NCBI GenBank assembly: GCA_965198755.1
Contig: OZ240673.1
Span: 2,108,001-2,172,000, forward strand
From: BOG-908 sp963692875
GTDB lineage: Bacteria; Pseudomonadota; Alphaproteobacteria; Acetobacterales; Acetobacteraceae
DNA length: 64,000 nucleotides
Reading direction: 5' to 3'
A model generated the notes under the pieces. The model made no database searches. It worked only from the letters and a program-made list of their open reading frames with translations, and had not been told where the DNA came from. The position numbers and the translations under genes were made by a program. This document shows positions 1 through 10,200 of the stretch, in pieces. How positions within the stretch are numbered: position 1 is the stretch's first letter; every line of letters begins with the position of its first letter.

Positions 1-330
1 CTGGCTGTAATAGGCGATAGCGGCCTGGTGGTAGCCCAGCCCCTGCGCGGCCTGGCCGAGGTAGTAGTAGGCGAGGTCGCTGCCGAAGCCGATCTGCATC
101 ACGTCGGTGGCCAGTTCCTGCCAGCGCTCGCCGAGGTCGACGGCGTGGATGGTGGCTGCGCGCTGGCCCCAGGTCAGCGCGCATCCCTCGCCGCAATCGA
201 GGTTCAGCTTGCCTGCCTGTAGGTCGGCGAGGAAGGTGGCCTGCAGCTCCGGCGTCACCGCCTGGTATTTCGTGCTGCAGCCCGAAGCGGCGAGAAACGC
301 CAGGACGGGCCACCAGGATTGCGCTCGCAT
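1..330 (-). CDS. Partial lipoprotein with TPR-like helices
   Basis: The reading frame starts at the ATG ending at 330 and runs off the left edge of the window, so only the first 110 residues are visible. It begins MRAQSWWPVLAFLAASGCST, a short hydrophobic segment with a lipobox (L-A-A-S-G-C), so it is probably a lipid-anchored envelope protein. The following sequence (DLAYYYLGQAAQGLGYHQ) looks like a TPR/Sel1-type helical repeat. It lies 53 bp downstream of the Pro/Ala-rich exported protein on the same strand, so the two may be co-transcribed. No function can be assigned. Confidence 0.7.
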   Translation of the reverse strand, partial: MRAQSWWPVLAFLAASGCSTKYQAVTPELQATFLADLQAGKLNLDCGEGCALTWGQRAATIHAVDLGERWQELATDVMQIGFGSDLAYYYLGQAAQGLGYHQAAIAYYSQ

Positions 331-383
331 GCATCGTCCTTCTTGCAATGTGGAAAGGTCAGCGTCGTCGCGTCGCGCAGACG

Positions 384-1541
384 TTAGCGGGTGACCCAGG
401 GCTGCGTGCAACGCCTGACGTCGGGGTAGTCGCCGTCTGGGTCGTTGCAGTGGGTGGCGACCTGCTGGGCCGCCGGCAGCCTGGGAATGCTGAGCCCGTC
501 ATCGCCGGTCAGCGGACTGCCGAGCCCGGCCACCGCTGGCGGCAGGTCCTGCGGCGGGGGCGGCACGAGCGACGACGAAGCTCCGGCACCGTCATCAAAA
601 ACCGGCGCTGCGTACACCTCCGGCGCGTCGACCACCTCCGGGTACGGATAAACCGGCACGTCGTACGGGTACCAGACGCCGTCCACCTGCCACCACCAGC
701 CGCGGCGTCCGTAATGCCACTCGTCGTGCCAGCCGCCGCGTGCCCAGCGTGCGTGCTCGCCGGCGGTGAACGCGCGGACGTCGTGGGTGTGGAAGTCGTG
801 CGCGCGGCCCGCGAGCGCCGCGCGTTCCACGGCGGGATGGCGGTCGATGCCGGGGTAGTCCGGAGCCCTGCGCCCTGGCGGCACCCGCGCGCTGACCGCA
901 CCGGCTTCGGCTCCGGAATGCTGGGGGTCATGCTCGGCTGCCCCGCCATTCTTTGTCAGGTCGGCACGACCCGACGGGGTTTCGGGCCCGTGCGCCTTTG
1001 CCCCGCCCGCCTGCTCTGTAGGCCGGCCGGCGGCGGGCTTGCCTTGATGCGCTCCTGCTGCGGCTTGCGGGTGGCCCTGCGGCGCGCCCTGTGTCCGGCT
1101 GCCCGGCCGGTTCTGCGGCGCGCCCGGCGCCCGGGTGACGGGATGGCTGGCGGCCGGAGTGTTCGGCCGGGAGGACGTCGTAGGCCGGACCGCCGGCACC
1201 GTGGGAGCAGGATGCGGCTGCACGCTGCTCGGCAGGTGCACGGACGGCGACCCGGCCGGACCACGCCCAGCGATGCCCGCGCCGCCGCCCGAGGCGGCGC
1301 CCTGTCCACCCCCGGACGCTCCGCCGGGAATGTGCACACCAGGCCGGCCCGCGCCCATTCCGCCCGGCGCCCGGGCGCCGGCATTGACCTGCGGCGCCGG
1401 CCGCGGTGGCGGAGCACTCCGCTTGGGCTCTCCTGCATGCGCCGCGGAACAGACGGCCCAAGCCAGCCCGACAGACAACGCAAACCGCGAGGACGCAGCA
1501 TCAGGCGCAATCTGCGTGACACGCACAAAACCGACCGTCAT
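384..1541 (-). CDS. Pro/Ala/Gly-rich exported protein, unknown function
   Basis: About 385 residues. The N-terminus has a signal peptide (hydrophobic core followed by A-H-A near residue 36), so the protein is probably exported. Residues 40-200 are low-complexity Pro/Ala/Gly/Arg sequence. The C-terminal third carries a Trp/Tyr-rich motif (HYGRRGWWWQVDGVWYPYDV) of a type common in small uncharacterised exported proteins of alphaproteobacteria. ATG at 1541 is chosen because GAAGG lies nine bases upstream; a GTG sits one codon earlier. It reads in the same direction as the lipoprotein and the zinc-ribbon/PEGA gene next to it. The low-complexity part makes homology-based naming unreliable. Confidence 0.7.
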   Translation of the reverse strand: MTVGFVRVTQIAPDAASSRFALSVGLAWAVCSAAHAGEPKRSAPPPRPAPQVNAGARAPGGMGAGRPGVHIPGGASGGGQGAASGGGAGIAGRGPAGSPSVHLPSSVQPHPAPTVPAVRPTTSSRPNTPAASHPVTRAPGAPQNRPGSRTQGAPQGHPQAAAGAHQGKPAAGRPTEQAGGAKAHGPETPSGRADLTKNGGAAEHDPQHSGAEAGAVSARVPPGRRAPDYPGIDRHPAVERAALAGRAHDFHTHDVRAFTAGEHARWARGGWHDEWHYGRRGWWWQVDGVWYPYDVPVYPYPEVVDAPEVYAAPVFDDGAGASSSLVPPPPQDLPPAVAGLGSPLTGDDGLSIPRLPAAQQVATHCNDPDGDYPDVRRCTQPWVTR

Positions 1542-1843
1542 CACGCACAGCCTTCACGACGAACGTTTCTGACGCTAGCGCAACCTAACTATCGCGACAA
1601 GCATGTCAGCGGAACAATTACCGTGATCGCGGACCCGCCCTGAACGAAAATCGACAGACTGGGCCTTGCGCCTTCGAACAGTGTCGCACCGGCGCCGCAT
1701 CGCGCGGCAATCGCCGTTGCCGGACGCGCATTGTGCGAATGCGCACTTGCTGCACGCATGGCGCACAACGCGGTTGCGCAACAATCTGAGGTAGTGGCGT
1801 TGCTGCGTTGTGCAGCTTTGGATACGTTGTAGGGCGAAAAGAA
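1542..1843. other. Gene-free stretch upstream of the exported-protein gene
   Basis: No convincing reading frame is visible on either strand. The stretch is less GC-rich than its surroundings and probably holds the promoter of the minus-strand exported-protein gene. I could not pick out a clear -35/-10 pair. The following 158 bp are a palindromic repeat copy. Confidence 0.4.
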
Positions 1844-2001
1844 AGCAAGCAAGGCCTTCTTTTTTGAAAAAAAGAAGCAAAAAACTTTTGTCCCCTTGCT
1901 GCTGCGGGCGCCCTGCGTCTCCTGGAATGCTCGGCTTTAATGCGGGCTAAGGAACAAAAGTTTTTTGGTCCTTTTTTTCAAAAAAGGACTGCTTGCTTGC
2001 A
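1844..2001. repeat. Composite palindromic repeat, copy 1 (complete)
   Basis: Left hairpin arm with a GGCCTTC-type stem at about 1852-1877, then a diverged centre, then the inverted right arm (about 1951-2001) with a GGTCC-type stem. It lies between the stop of the minus-strand zinc-ribbon/PEGA gene and the exported-protein gene. The T-rich hairpins could terminate transcription in both directions. Confidence 0.85.
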
Positions 2002-2005
2002 GGTC

Positions 2006-3271
2006 TCACGGCGCACCCTGCTGGGTGAACGGCATAGGAAGCCAAAGCTCCGCCGCCGCCAGGCATTTCGCCATCGCGTCGATCGTGGGCGACGTACCAC
2101 GAAGGTCGAGCGTCCAAGGCAGTTCACGGCCGTTCTGCAACGTCAGCGTCGCGTCCTGGTCGGCGGTGAAGTGATGGATGAAATCCCGCACGTCGGTCCA
2201 CGGGATGTCGGCCGCAATGTCGGACCCGCTGCCCAGGGCGTAGACGGTGAAGGTCGGGCCGCCGGTGAACGCAATGATCACCGGAACGGTCAGGCCGGGT
2301 ATGTGCCACAGATCCTTGTGCAGCAGCAGGCGCAGGGTCGTCGGTTTCTCGCTGCCGCCATACAGCAGCAGCCTGCCGCCGTTGATGCTGGTCTCCACGC
2401 CGCACAGCTTCGACGTGCTGACAGCGTCGCCGATCGCGGTCCAGGCATACGCCGTCACACTCGGCAGCGGGGCCGGCCCGCCCACGCGCGCCGGCGGCCG
2501 CACCAGCCGCTCGGGCAGCGCAGCCGGCCGGCGCCCCTTGCGCTGCAGGCGCAGGCTGGTGCTGGCGGACTGGCCGGCGTCGAGGGTGACCTGCCTGGAC
2601 GCGGCCAGCCACTCAGCGGACAGGAAACCTATGGTGTGGGTGCCGGCCGGCACGAGCAGCGCCTCTCCGGGCCGGCCCGAAGGCGCGCCGTCGACGGTGA
2701 TGCTGCCCGCCGCCTCCGGCGAGACGTACACTGTCAGGCTCGCCGGCGCGGCGTCGTGCCCGCGCGAGCGGGCCTGCAGCACGGCCACTACAGCCAGCAG
2801 TGCCACCACCCAGCGCCACCCGCCCGGCTTCCTGCGCGTGCGCGGCGGCGGCTGCCGCGGCGCACGTGCTGGTTTCCTTGGTTTTGCCGGGGGCGGCGGC
2901 GCAGGCGAAGCTGCGGGCGGTGCTGCCTTGATCTGCCAGGGCGAGGCCACGCCCGCAGCCGGGGCCGGCGGTGCTGCCTTGGTCAGCCAGGGCGAGGCCG
3001 CTCCCGCAGCCGGGGCCGGCGGTGTCGCAGGGGTCGGTTCCACGGGCAGCGATTTCGCCGACGGCGGGGGCGCTGCTGCGGCAACCGCCTCGGCAACCGC
3101 TGCGGCAGCCGGCGCTGCCGGCCTGGCCGCCTCCGCCACCGGCGCCGTCAGAAGCGCCAGACCACAGAACGGGCAATGCGCGACGACGAACCCCATCGCG
3201 CCGCCACATCCGATGCAGTGCAGTTCGGCCGAACGGCGCGCAGCCGCGCCGGCTCTGGATGCTTCAGCCAC
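2006..3271 (-). CDS. Zinc-ribbon membrane protein with PEGA-like domain
   Basis: About 421 residues from a GTG start. Order of parts: an N-terminal zinc ribbon (C19-x2-C22-x10-C33-x2-C36), a long Pro/Ala linker (about 45-150), one membrane segment (about 152-167), and a PEGA-like beta domain (about 178-225, with the stretch SITVDGAPSGRPGE). An unassigned C-terminal domain follows. The predicted topology puts the zinc ribbon in the cytoplasm and the PEGA-like domain outside. It is divergent from the vWA-like gene at 3411. The zinc ribbon has the same Cys spacing as the one in the gene at 5566, which suggests they belong to one system. No better start than GTG is visible upstream of the ribbon. 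Confidence 0.75.
   Translation of the reverse strand: MAEASRAGAAARRSAELHCIGCGGAMGFVVAHCPFCGLALLTAPVAEAARPAAPAAAAVAEAVAAAAPPPSAKSLPVEPTPATPPAPAAGAASPWLTKAAPPAPAAGVASPWQIKAAPPAASPAPPPPAKPRKPARAPRQPPPRTRRKPGGWRWVVALLAVVAVLQARSRGHDAAPASLTVYVSPEAAGSITVDGAPSGRPGEALLVPAGTHTIGFLSAEWLAASRQVTLDAGQSASTSLRLQRKGRRPAALPERLVRPPARVGGPAPLPSVTAYAWTAIGDAVSTSKLCGVETSINGGRLLLYGGSEKPTTLRLLLHKDLWHIPGLTVPVIIAFTGGPTFTVYALGSGSDIAADIPWTDVRDFIHHFTADQDATLTLQNGRELPWTLDLRGTSPTIDAMAKCLAAAELWLPMPFTQQGAP
2916..3023. repeat. 51-bp tandem duplication in the linker
   Basis: A unit beginning GGCGGTGCTGCCTT at 2916 recurs at 2967 and begins a third time at 3018, a period of 51 bp (17 codons). It encodes a duplicated linker motif around ASPWxxKAAPPA in the zinc-ribbon/PEGA protein, so its length could vary between strains by slippage. 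Confidence 0.8.
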
Positions 3272-3410
3272 CGCGGTGGCGTTTGTTCGCTGCGGTCGAG
3301 ATCATGCCTGACGGTCGCATCGCGCCTTTCACGTAAAGCCTGCCTGCACTGTGGACCTGGGCTGCAAGATAGGATTGTCTGCGCCCATGATGTCCCATCC
3401 GGATGCAGCA

Positions 3411-4976
3411 ATGTCGACACACGCTCGTCTGACGTGGCGCGCTTGTTTCAGTTGCGTGAACGCGGTGGCGGCACTCCTCATCACTGTTTCGGCGTGCGGG
3501 ATGTTCGTGCGTTCGGCGCACGCGCAAGCTGGAACGGATGGCGCGCCGCGCGAGGTGTACCTGATCCAGAACAGCGGCTGGATGGAGCCGTTCTACCGCG
3601 ATCCGGGTGCGCCCTTCCTGCCGCTGCTGCGCGCGTTCGTCCAGGCGTCCGCCCTGCCGGATGCCAACATCACGATCGCGTCATTCAACCAGGCCGGCCA
3701 GTTGGCCGAACGACCGTCGCCGCTCGCGCTCTACACCGGCAAGCTGACGCCTGATGGCCTGTCCGGCGCGCTCTCCCGTCTCGACCTGCCGCGCCGCGCC
3801 GACGGGCTCTACACCGACGCCGATTACAACGGTGCGCTGTCCGACACGATCCCCAACCTGCTCGCGCGCGCGCCCGGCGTGATCTGGATGGTTACCAACA
3901 ACAAGAATTCCCGCAGCAACGACCAGCATGTGATCGAGAACACCACGCGGTTCAGCACGCTGCTGACCGCGTCCGGCTTCATCACCGAGGTGGTTGCCTA
4001 CCCGTTACGCCTGCCCGCGCGCGGACCCACGTTCAGCGAGAAAGGCCTGGTGGTCTATGGCATCGCCTACGGGCAGCAGGCGGCCGGCTGGCTGAACCGC
4101 GCCACCCAGTCCGCCGCCATGCGCCGGCTGCTGCCGGCCAAACCGGTGCGCCTCAAGCCGCTCAGCCTGGACCCCGTCACCCTCACGCTCACCGGCGCGG
4201 GCCAAGGCAACATCCGGCTGTCGCGCCAGGGTGCTGCCATCGTCATTGACGGCCTGCACGGCGAGGCGGCCAGCATCGACATCCCTGCCCGCCTGACCAG
4301 CAACTACTACCCCCAGGTGATCGATCAGGCGCACCTGCAGGCCGCCTGGATCTCCGACGCGGCTGCGTCCGGGGTGACCGCCTCGATCACCCCGGACACG
4401 ATCGCGGCGATGGGCCCAGACGAGACGCTGGAGAACGTGCACGTGCAGCTCGCCGTGCCGGCGATCCCCCGGCCGGCCGGGATCGCCGGCCTGCTGCAGG
4501 GGGCGGCGCAACTGCACGGCAAGCTGCGCCTGCAACTCACCGGCGTGCAGCTCGCCTTGCAGCCCGGCTTTGTCGCCAAGATGCGCGACATGTTCGGTAA
4601 CGACTCAGAGGCCGCCTCCAACCAGGTGACCGGCGGCCAGCGTCCGGACGCGCTGCCCGCCGCACTGCCCTCGGTCTTCCTCGGCGACGAAGCGGTGACC
4701 CAGGCCGCCACCGACGTTCCGGTCACGATGAACGTCGCCTTTTCGCCGCTGCCCCTGATCCTGACGCTGGCCGGCGCTGCCGCCGCCCTGCTGGCCGCCG
4801 CCGGCACGTGGCTCGCCTGCACGCGCGAGCGCACCTACAGCGTGCCGGTGGGCCAGGAGACGATGCGCGTCGCCGTGCGGCCGTTCCGCTCCACCACGGT
4901 CCGCTCGCGCGCCGGCACGCGCGTGATGGTCACCGGACGGCTGCTGGGCGCGCCCAGGATCGCCACCCTGGGCTAG
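3411..4976 (+). CDS. vWA-like exported, C-terminally anchored protein
   Basis: About 521 residues from ATG 3411; ATGs at 3387 and 3351 are alternatives. A signal sequence ends near A-H-A-Q. The following domain begins REVYLIQNSGWMEPF, which sits where the first strand and metal-binding loop of a von Willebrand A fold would be. The usual D-x-S-x-S is replaced by N-S-G-W-M, so metal binding is doubtful. A membrane segment lies near residues 448-470 (LILTLAGAAAALLAAAGTWL), followed by about 50 basic residues that should be cytoplasmic. It is first in a run of four plus-strand genes ending with the tubulin-like GTPase. vWA proteins are known neighbours of FtsZ-like families, which supports the call. 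Confidence 0.7.
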   Translation: MSTHARLTWRACFSCVNAVAALLITVSACGMFVRSAHAQAGTDGAPREVYLIQNSGWMEPFYRDPGAPFLPLLRAFVQASALPDANITIASFNQAGQLAERPSPLALYTGKLTPDGLSGALSRLDLPRRADGLYTDADYNGALSDTIPNLLARAPGVIWMVTNNKNSRSNDQHVIENTTRFSTLLTASGFITEVVAYPLRLPARGPTFSEKGLVVYGIAYGQQAAGWLNRATQSAAMRRLLPAKPVRLKPLSLDPVTLTLTGAGQGNIRLSRQGAAIVIDGLHGEAASIDIPARLTSNYYPQVIDQAHLQAAWISDAAASGVTASITPDTIAAMGPDETLENVHVQLAVPAIPRPAGIAGLLQGAAQLHGKLRLQLTGVQLALQPGFVAKMRDMFGNDSEAASNQVTGGQRPDALPAALPSVFLGDEAVTQAATDVPVTMNVAFSPLPLILTLAGAAAALLAAAGTWLACTRERTYSVPVGQETMRVAVRPFRSTTVRSRAGTRVMVTGRLLGAPRIATLG

Positions 4977-5058
4977 ACCGGCCGCGCGCAACCCCGGCCC
5001 GCGCGCGCGGGCTCGCCCCAAACTCGGCCCGCGCAGGCGGGCACGCACGGAGACCACG

Positions 5059-5562
5059 ATGCAGCCCTCCCACAAGCACCACGCCCAGCCCCAGCCGTCC
5101 TACCCGCCGCCGCCTGACGCGGCACCGCCGCCGGTGTCCAACGCCGGGCCGGACATCAACATCCCGGCGCCGAACGCGGCGCCGGCACCCACCACGCAAT
5201 CGACCGAGATAGCGCCCAGGCCGCTGGCGGTGCCCACGCCGATGCCACTGGCGATGTCCTCCACCCAGATCGTCATCGCCGCCGTGCTGGTCCTGGTCTG
5301 GGCGGGGCTGCTGATTTTCGCGCGGCGCCTGCTCACCCAGTCGCTGGTGGCGCAGTTCGCCGACCTCGGAAAGTCGCGCGGCGCCGGCACCGCGTTCTAC
5401 CTGTTCCTGCTGGCGCTGGGTGCCACCGTGATCGTCTGTTCGCTGGGCAGCTTCTGGAGCGTGCTGACGGTCGTCATTCCCGCCGGCGTGCTCGACACCG
5501 TGCTGCTGGTCGTCTTCCTGGTCAGCCTCGGCTCGGCGCGCGCCTCCCGTCAGCGGCGCTAG
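5059..5562 (+). CDS. Small membrane protein with Pro-rich N-terminus
   Basis: About 167 residues. The first 70 are Pro/Ala-rich and likely disordered. Three hydrophobic segments follow (about 74-95, 114-136 and 138-158), so it is an inner-membrane protein. GGAG lies about eight bases before the ATG. Its stop is followed after three bases by the next start, so the two genes are translationally linked. The family is not recognised; its place between the vWA-like and zinc-ribbon genes suggests it is the membrane component of the tubulin-like cluster. Confidence 0.75.
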   Translation: MQPSHKHHAQPQPSYPPPPDAAPPPVSNAGPDINIPAPNAAPAPTTQSTEIAPRPLAVPTPMPLAMSSTQIVIAAVLVLVWAGLLIFARRLLTQSLVAQFADLGKSRGAGTAFYLFLLALGATVIVCSLGSFWSVLTVVIPAGVLDTVLLVVFLVSLGSARASRQRR

Positions 5563-5565
5563 GCG

Positions 5566-7041
5566 ATGGCCGAGGACGTCTGGCAAGTCGAGTACGGCGG
5601 CTGGGCCGAGGCGTGGCACCGCGGCGTCGGCCCCGGTTTCGACCGCGTGACGGTCGGCGCGCGCAGTTACGACACCGCGCGCGACGACCTCACCGCTCTG
5701 CGGCCCAAGACCGGCCCAGGCACTGGCCCAAGCACCGGTCAAGCCTGCGCGGTCTGCCGCGGCGCGCTGCCGCAAGCCTTTAAGTACTGCTTCGGCTGCG
5801 GCGCCGCCCTGCACGACGCGCCCGCACCCGCCGAGCCGCCGCAAAGCGCGCCCAACGCCGGCCGCGCCGAGGCCGGCCTGCCGCCTCTCGCGCTGGCGGG
5901 CGGCAGCGCCGCGCCGCGCCCGGTGAAGCTGCCGGCCGGCCGACTGTTCGCCTTCGTCCTGGCCGGCGATCCGGTGCGGCTGTTCGCCGTCGACCGCGAC
6001 GGCGGCTGGCTGTTCGAACACGACCGGGTGCGCGCCGGCTGGACCAGGCTGTTCTCCACCGGCGAGGTGGTGCTGCCGGAGACGAGCTGGAGCGCCGGCG
6101 CGCACAGGACGGGCATCGTCGTCGCGGCGGTCGGGCGGCTGAGCGTGGTGGACCTCACCCGCCCCACCGCGCCGGTGGCGCAGGTGTTCATCCTGCCTGA
6201 GGGGGGTAGCTGCCTGGGCGGCCCCTGCATCATGCAGGACGAGGCGCTGGTGCCGGTGCTGCGGAGCGGGACGCTGCACGTCGCGCGCCACAGGATGGGC
6301 CAGCCCGGCGAGTGGAGCTTCACCTCGGTGGCTTCCCCCCTCCCGGCGGCGCTGCCGGGCGCTGCCGGGTTCCTCTGCGCGCCGATGGCCACCGAGACCG
6401 GCGTGAGCTGGGTCGGCAGGGACGGATACTTGGTGGCCGCCCTCGGCGACGACGGCACGCTGGGCCGGCTGATCTGGCGCGGCTGGACCGACGGCTTCAC
6501 GCCGACGCTCAGCCAGCGTCCCTACGTCGACCCGGACGGGCTGGTCTGGCAGTTCGGCAGCGCGCCCCTGCAGGGCGAGCGCAGGACCGCCTGCTTCGAA
6601 CGCCTCGGCACGCAGAGCCAGCCGCGCCACGAACGCGTCGGCGGCTCGGTGCTCACCAGCGGGGTGCTGGCCTGCCGGTTGCTGACCCTGCGCCACCGTG
6701 CCTGGGTGGAACACAGCCCGTTCAACCACGACCTGCCCGGCGCGCTCGACGAGTACCTGGTGCCGGTGCAGGCGCTGGACCGCGAGCGCTGCGTGCTTGC
6801 GGCCGCACCCGACCGGATGGGCGAGCTGGTCTCCCCCGGCAAGGCAGGGGTGGACCCGCCGATCCTGGCAGGACTGCGCTTCTTCGACGGACGCACGCCG
6901 CACGACTTGGCACGGCCGGTCAGCCTGCAGTCGATGTCGCAATTGGCTGCCTTCGTCTTTGACGGGCGGTTGTATGTTTATGATTCCGGCGAGAACGAGT
7001 GCTTCAGTTGGGCAGTGGAGGCGGGCGAAGAAAGCAAGTAA
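5566..7041 (+). CDS. Zinc-ribbon protein, possible beta-propeller
   Basis: About 491 residues. The N-terminal 60 residues are followed by a zinc ribbon (C61-x2-C64-x10-C75-x2-C78), an Ala/Pro linker, and about 350 residues of short repeating beta-type segments rich in Gly and Trp, as in a beta-propeller; I cannot name the family. No signal peptide or membrane segment is visible, so it is probably cytoplasmic. It starts three bases after the small membrane protein stops. The stop codon at 7039-7041 lies at the edge of a palindromic repeat copy that separates it from the tubulin-like gene. Confidence 0.75.
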   Translation: MAEDVWQVEYGGWAEAWHRGVGPGFDRVTVGARSYDTARDDLTALRPKTGPGTGPSTGQACAVCRGALPQAFKYCFGCGAALHDAPAPAEPPQSAPNAGRAEAGLPPLALAGGSAAPRPVKLPAGRLFAFVLAGDPVRLFAVDRDGGWLFEHDRVRAGWTRLFSTGEVVLPETSWSAGAHRTGIVVAAVGRLSVVDLTRPTAPVAQVFILPEGGSCLGGPCIMQDEALVPVLRSGTLHVARHRMGQPGEWSFTSVASPLPAALPGAAGFLCAPMATETGVSWVGRDGYLVAALGDDGTLGRLIWRGWTDGFTPTLSQRPYVDPDGLVWQFGSAPLQGERRTACFERLGTQSQPRHERVGGSVLTSGVLACRLLTLRHRAWVEHSPFNHDLPGALDEYLVPVQALDRERCVLAAAPDRMGELVSPGKAGVDPPILAGLRFFDGRTPHDLARPVSLQSMSQLAAFVFDGRLYVYDSGENECFSWAVEAGEESK

Positions 7042-7175
7042 GCAAGCGGTTCTTTTTTGAAAAAAAGAACCAAAAAACTTTTGTTTCCTGGCGTACATGC
7101 TGCGGGAGACTCCGCGACAGCAGGACCAGACGTTTTTTGCTGCTTTTTCTCAAAAAAGCAGGCCTTGCTTTCTGC
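7030..7175. repeat. Composite palindromic repeat, copy 2 (complete)
   Basis: Left arm has a GGTTC-type stem, right arm a GGCCTGC-type stem ending GCAGGCCTTGC. It fills most of the gap between the zinc-ribbon gene and the tubulin-like gene and overlaps the last codons of the former. Confidence 0.85.
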
Positions 7176-7220
7176 TTACTGCAACGTTCCGACCGACAAA
7201 CCAGCTGCGAGGGCATCGAG

Positions 7221-10200
7221 ATGGCCGACGAGATGAGCACCAACGCGGACGCGCCGACCGAGCTCAAGCGGGTGCGCCCGACCCTCTACGTCGCCCTCGG
7301 CGGCACCGGCAAGGAGGTGTTGCTGCGCCTGCGCCGCCGCATCCTCGAGACGCTGTGGAACGGCCACCGTGTCGAGAAGCTCGACGACTTCAAGGTCGCC
7401 TCGTTCCTCTACTTCGACCTCTACCAGGGCAAGGCAGAGGAGGAGAAGAAGAGCGCGTCCGGCACCGCGGTGGAGGACCCGCTATCGGCCCTGGTGGACT
7501 TGCCGAAAGGCGACTGCATCCAGACCAGGATGGACACCAGCAAATACCTCAAGGGACGCGAGATCGACCGCTTCCCGCACGTCAAGGAGTGGCTGCCCGC
7601 CGGCGACCTGCGCAGCATCCGCGCCGAGGACGGCGCCGGCCAGGTACGCGCCCTGTCGCGCCTGTTCTTCTTCGATGACGTGGGCAAGATCAACGACGCC
7701 GTCAACAGCAAGTCGATCGAGCTGCTCAACAACGTGTCCAACAGCGATGCCCTGCAGCGGCTCGGCCTGGAGGTGGAGGCCCAGGTGCAGGTGATCGTCG
7801 TCTGCTCGGTGGCCGGCGGCACGGGGTCGGGCAGCTTTATCGACATGGGCTACCTCGCCAAGTCGATGCAGAGCGTCAAGCTCGACGGAGTCTCGCTGTA
7901 CGCCGTGCTCGGCGGGGCGTTCTCCGATCTCAACCAGAGGACGCGCGCGAACAGCTACGCGGCGCTGATGGAACTCGACTACTGTATGCAGGGCAACCCC
8001 AGCCCGCCTTATGTCAGCCGGTGGACCGACACGATCGAGAACCGGGCCGCCTACCCCTACGACAACGTCTACCTGGTCGACAGCCGCAACCTCGGCAACC
8101 AGGGCACCGGCGACCGCGGCCACCTCTACCGGATGATCGCCGACGTGCTGTTCGAGGATCTGCGCGACCCGCAGCTGCGCGGCAAGAAGCGCGAGGACCT
8201 GGTCAACCAGAACACCAACTACCGCCTCGAACCGTTCAGCCCGCCGATGCCGAAGGATCTCGAGGCGCTCTCGCTCGCCTTCAGCCGCGCCTATTCCGGC
8301 GTCGGCCAGTGCACGCTGACCACCGACGGCCGCACCCAGTTCGACCGCGACACCGCGCTGGCTGCACGCTCGATGCTGACCGCGTTCTTCCGCACCGAGG
8401 CGGCCGACAAGGTCAACACGCCGCAGCCCGGCGAACGCGACGACCTGATGCGCAACGCGCTGTTCCTCGACAAAGACAGCTTCTTTCAGGACTTCCCCGA
8501 TTTCCTGCACCCCAAGCCGTCGGCTATCGCCGACACTCCGCTGACCGGCCGGCTGCTCACCACCGGCCAGCTCGACACCATCAGCGACTTGCGTGCCGAG
8601 CTGCGCGGCGACTTCGAGCAGCTGCGCGGCGCGCTGCCCAACCGTGCGGACTGGCGCGGCGCCGTGGAACAGCTGCGCAGCAAGCGCGAGCGCGACATAC
8701 TCGGCGACATCACGCAGGTTGCCCAGTTCGGCCCGCGTATGCTGATGCTGCAGGAACAGTCCAACCGCATCTTCACCGACTGGAACAAGCCGGACGGCTT
8801 GCGCACCGCGTTCTACGCCCGCATCGACAACGCCGAGCTGGGCGGCATCGTCTACACCCAGCGCCTGATCCAGCAGATCCAGGATCAGGTCAACGTCGAG
8901 AAGGACGGCTACGTCGTACGCCTGGCCCGCGCCGCCGAACAATACGATTCGCTGGCCAAGTCGCTGATCGAGGGCTTCTACACCCGCGCGCTGGAGAACC
9001 TCAGCAAGGCGGTGAAGAAGAACTGGCTCGGCGCCATCGACAACGAGGCGATTGAGCGCTGCATGCAGCAGCTCGAATCCTCACTGTTCTACTACCTGCA
9101 ATACAAGCTGCGCAGTGCGGCCTGCGCCGAGGCGGTGAAGTTGCTGGGCAACCTGGTGCGCCTGCTGGGCCAGCCCGAAGGTGCACGCGGCCAGGCGGGA
9201 CCTTCCGGCATCCTCGGCGAGATCGAGCAGGGCAGCCACTCCGTCTCGCTGACCCTGTTGGCGATCGACTCGGAGATCAAGGTGCTCGAGGAGAGCGTCC
9301 GCGGCGCCGGCCCGATGTCGCAGGTGATCCGCGGCGGCCGGCTTGAGGGCACGATGCGCGGCGACTACGCCGCTTGGGGACGCGAGGCGCTCTCGAGCCA
9401 GGGCGGTTCGCGACAGATGTTCGAGCGTTTGAAAAAAGCCGAGACTCGCGCTGAGATCATCAACATCCTGCGCGGCGTGGCGCGCGAGCGCATGCGCGAC
9501 CGCGAGAGCCAGCTGCCGACCGTGCTGCAGACCCTGGCGGACATGAACGAGGGCGACCGCAACACGCTGTTCGGCAACGCCATGCTGCAGGCACTGCCCT
9601 GGCTCAACGTCGACCCGCAGCGCATGGACCCGAGCTTCGACGGCGGCATGGTCAGCGTGTTCGTCTCGGTGGAGAACGCGGCAGAGATGTCCGCGCGTTT
9701 CGGCGATACGCTGGAACGCAAGCTGCCGCCGACCTACCAGAAAAAGCGCATCAGCTTCGTCTCCTCCTCGGTGCGCGGCCGCATGGTGATCTACTCGGAA
9801 CTCACCGGCCTGGCACTCACCGCGCTGGTGCCGATGCACGACGATTGGCGCCGCGCCTACAACGAGAAGAACGCCAAGGAAGAACGTTCGCCGCTGCACA
9901 ACGACGTCGACAAGGCGCGCTTCCGCCACCCCACCGCGATGTCGCTGCAGGAGATGGAGCAGCTCGCTGCCCGCGTGCAACTGTTCCTGCGCGGCGTGCT
10001 GCTCGGCAAGCTGCGCCGGCGCGCCGAACGCGACTACGAGGTCGACACCTCGACCAACGACACCGAGGACTGGCTCTCCATCGGCAGCGAACAGCAAATC
10101 TACCTGCGCGAGTTCAAGTCGGAGCGCCGGGCCGCGCTCGACCGCAGCCTGCGCCTCATCGAGGAACAGATGACGCCGCGGCAACTGGCCGGCTACGTCG

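Noticed and set aside
1575..1880. Minus-strand frame of about 100 codons upstream of the exported-protein gene
   Set aside because: It begins in the repeat arm, its codon use differs from real genes here, and it shows no domain or ribosome-binding site.
7030..7220. Long N-terminal extension of the tubulin-like protein reading through the repeat
   Set aside because: The extra residues (KRFFFEKKNQKTF and similar) are translated repeat and recur in unrelated places; ATG 7221 has a proper ribosome-binding site and starts just before the conserved nucleotide loop.
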